From contig WBMV01001117.1 of NCBI GenBank assembly GCA_013396655.1, forward strand, positions 868,001-932,000: DNA of 64,000 nucleotides. Reading direction: 5' to 3'. A program made the translations under genes and the position numbers. Below are positions 63,481 to 64,000 of this stretch, piece after piece (within the stretch, counting starts at the first letter, position 1; each line of letters starts with the position of its first letter). Below the pieces are notes generated by a model. The model was not told where the DNA came from. It saw only the letters and a list, made by a program, of their open reading frames with translations, and made no database searches. The DNA is from Campylorhamphus procurvoides (lineage: Eukaryota > Chordata > Aves > Passeriformes > Dendrocolaptidae).

Positions 63481-64000
63481 TCTGGGACCTTTTCTGATGC
63501 TTTTTTTTATGCCTCCAAAACCCTCTGTGAAATCAGTAGGAAAGTGTGATCACAATTCGTAAAAACCAGCTCCCACTCTCAGCCCTCTGCAAATAGCAAT
63601 AGTCATACTGGGGCAGGCTGTAAATCAGTAAAAGGAGCTCCTGAACACTGCTGCCCTAATAGCTAACAGCTTATCTGTATTTCAAAATATCTCTGGCTAG
63701 ATAGTGATAAATGAGGTGTCATGGTTGCTTGGGAAAGCATAGCTGAGACGTTATAAACCTCAGCATGAACTTTACGTCAGCACATATGATGCAATGGTTG
63801 GATGCAACTGGCTTTGATCAGTGATTAAACCAATATAAGAGAAGTTAGAGCTTGGAGGGGTAAAAGGGATTGTTTGTTTGCTTTTCAATGCATGAGGAGG
63901 TGATTATTCAAATCGTAAAGAATTGTTTGTTTCTCTTTTCTGACCCCACTGACAATGGCTAGGCAGTGTTCCGCAAGGCTTTTGTAACCAGATACTTCAC
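63481..64000. other. Non-coding stretch to the window end, nothing recognised
   Basis: AT-rich, without useful open frames, simple repeats of note or recognisable interspersed repeats. The CR1 relic just upstream may extend faintly into its first bases. Confidence 0.55.

Noticed and set aside
1..64000. tRNA, rRNA, CRISPR, operon, prophage or toxin-antitoxin features
   Set aside because: Nothing in the sequence supports them, and the repeat content indicates a vertebrate nuclear genome.

Overview
This window reads as AT-rich, non-coding DNA from a bird or a close sauropsid relative. The main reason is its repeat content. There are several CR1-type LINE copies, some ending in the octamer-like ATTCTATG / ATTCTGTG tail that is characteristic of avian CR1. 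Older CR1-like relics have reverse-transcriptase (RT) phrases still readable by eye, and a few fragments look like ancient amniote repeats. CpG is scarce and open frames are short and interrupted in all six frames. I see no bacterial gene organisation, no CRISPR array, no rRNA or tRNA gene, and no exon of a protein-coding gene I recognise. It is most likely intergenic or deep intronic DNA; I cannot say which gene it belongs to.

Layout. 1-9185: unique AT-rich DNA with two possible ancient repeat fragments (about 2359-2430 and 3150-3440), simple sequence, and one undetermined base at 8287. 9186-10312: a 5'-truncated, heavily mutated CR1-like LINE on the plus strand; a perfect hairpin lies inside it. 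12439-12721: a younger CR1 3' end. 12722-24984: mostly featureless, apart from a small CpG-bearing patch at 16101-16400, A-rich low complexity at 22186-22403 and a short spaced direct repeat. 24985-29150: three more old CR1 3' pieces. 33118-33525: a minus-strand CR1 relic. 35478-35566: another young CR1 tail. 41782-44553: the most interesting structure, a pair of inverted 258-bp arms 2.26 kb apart, with a truncated minus-strand CR1 tail and a palindromic 16-bp minisatellite between them. 45108-47770: possible old palindromic and MIR-like repeats. 49611-50168: the longest open frame (185 codons), with no recognisable domain. 55950-56330: a minus-strand RT relic of another LINE. 58655-58770: a MIR-like SINE. 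63160-63480: a further CR1-like RT relic.

The elements do not work together as a system. The only signals that rise above ordinary vertebrate non-coding DNA are structural: the inverted pair with a sharp identity step (1 mismatch in 191 bp, then 10 in 67), and several long perfect hairpins. All mismatch counts were made by hand. Family names rest on my recognition of consensus phrases, not on a database search.
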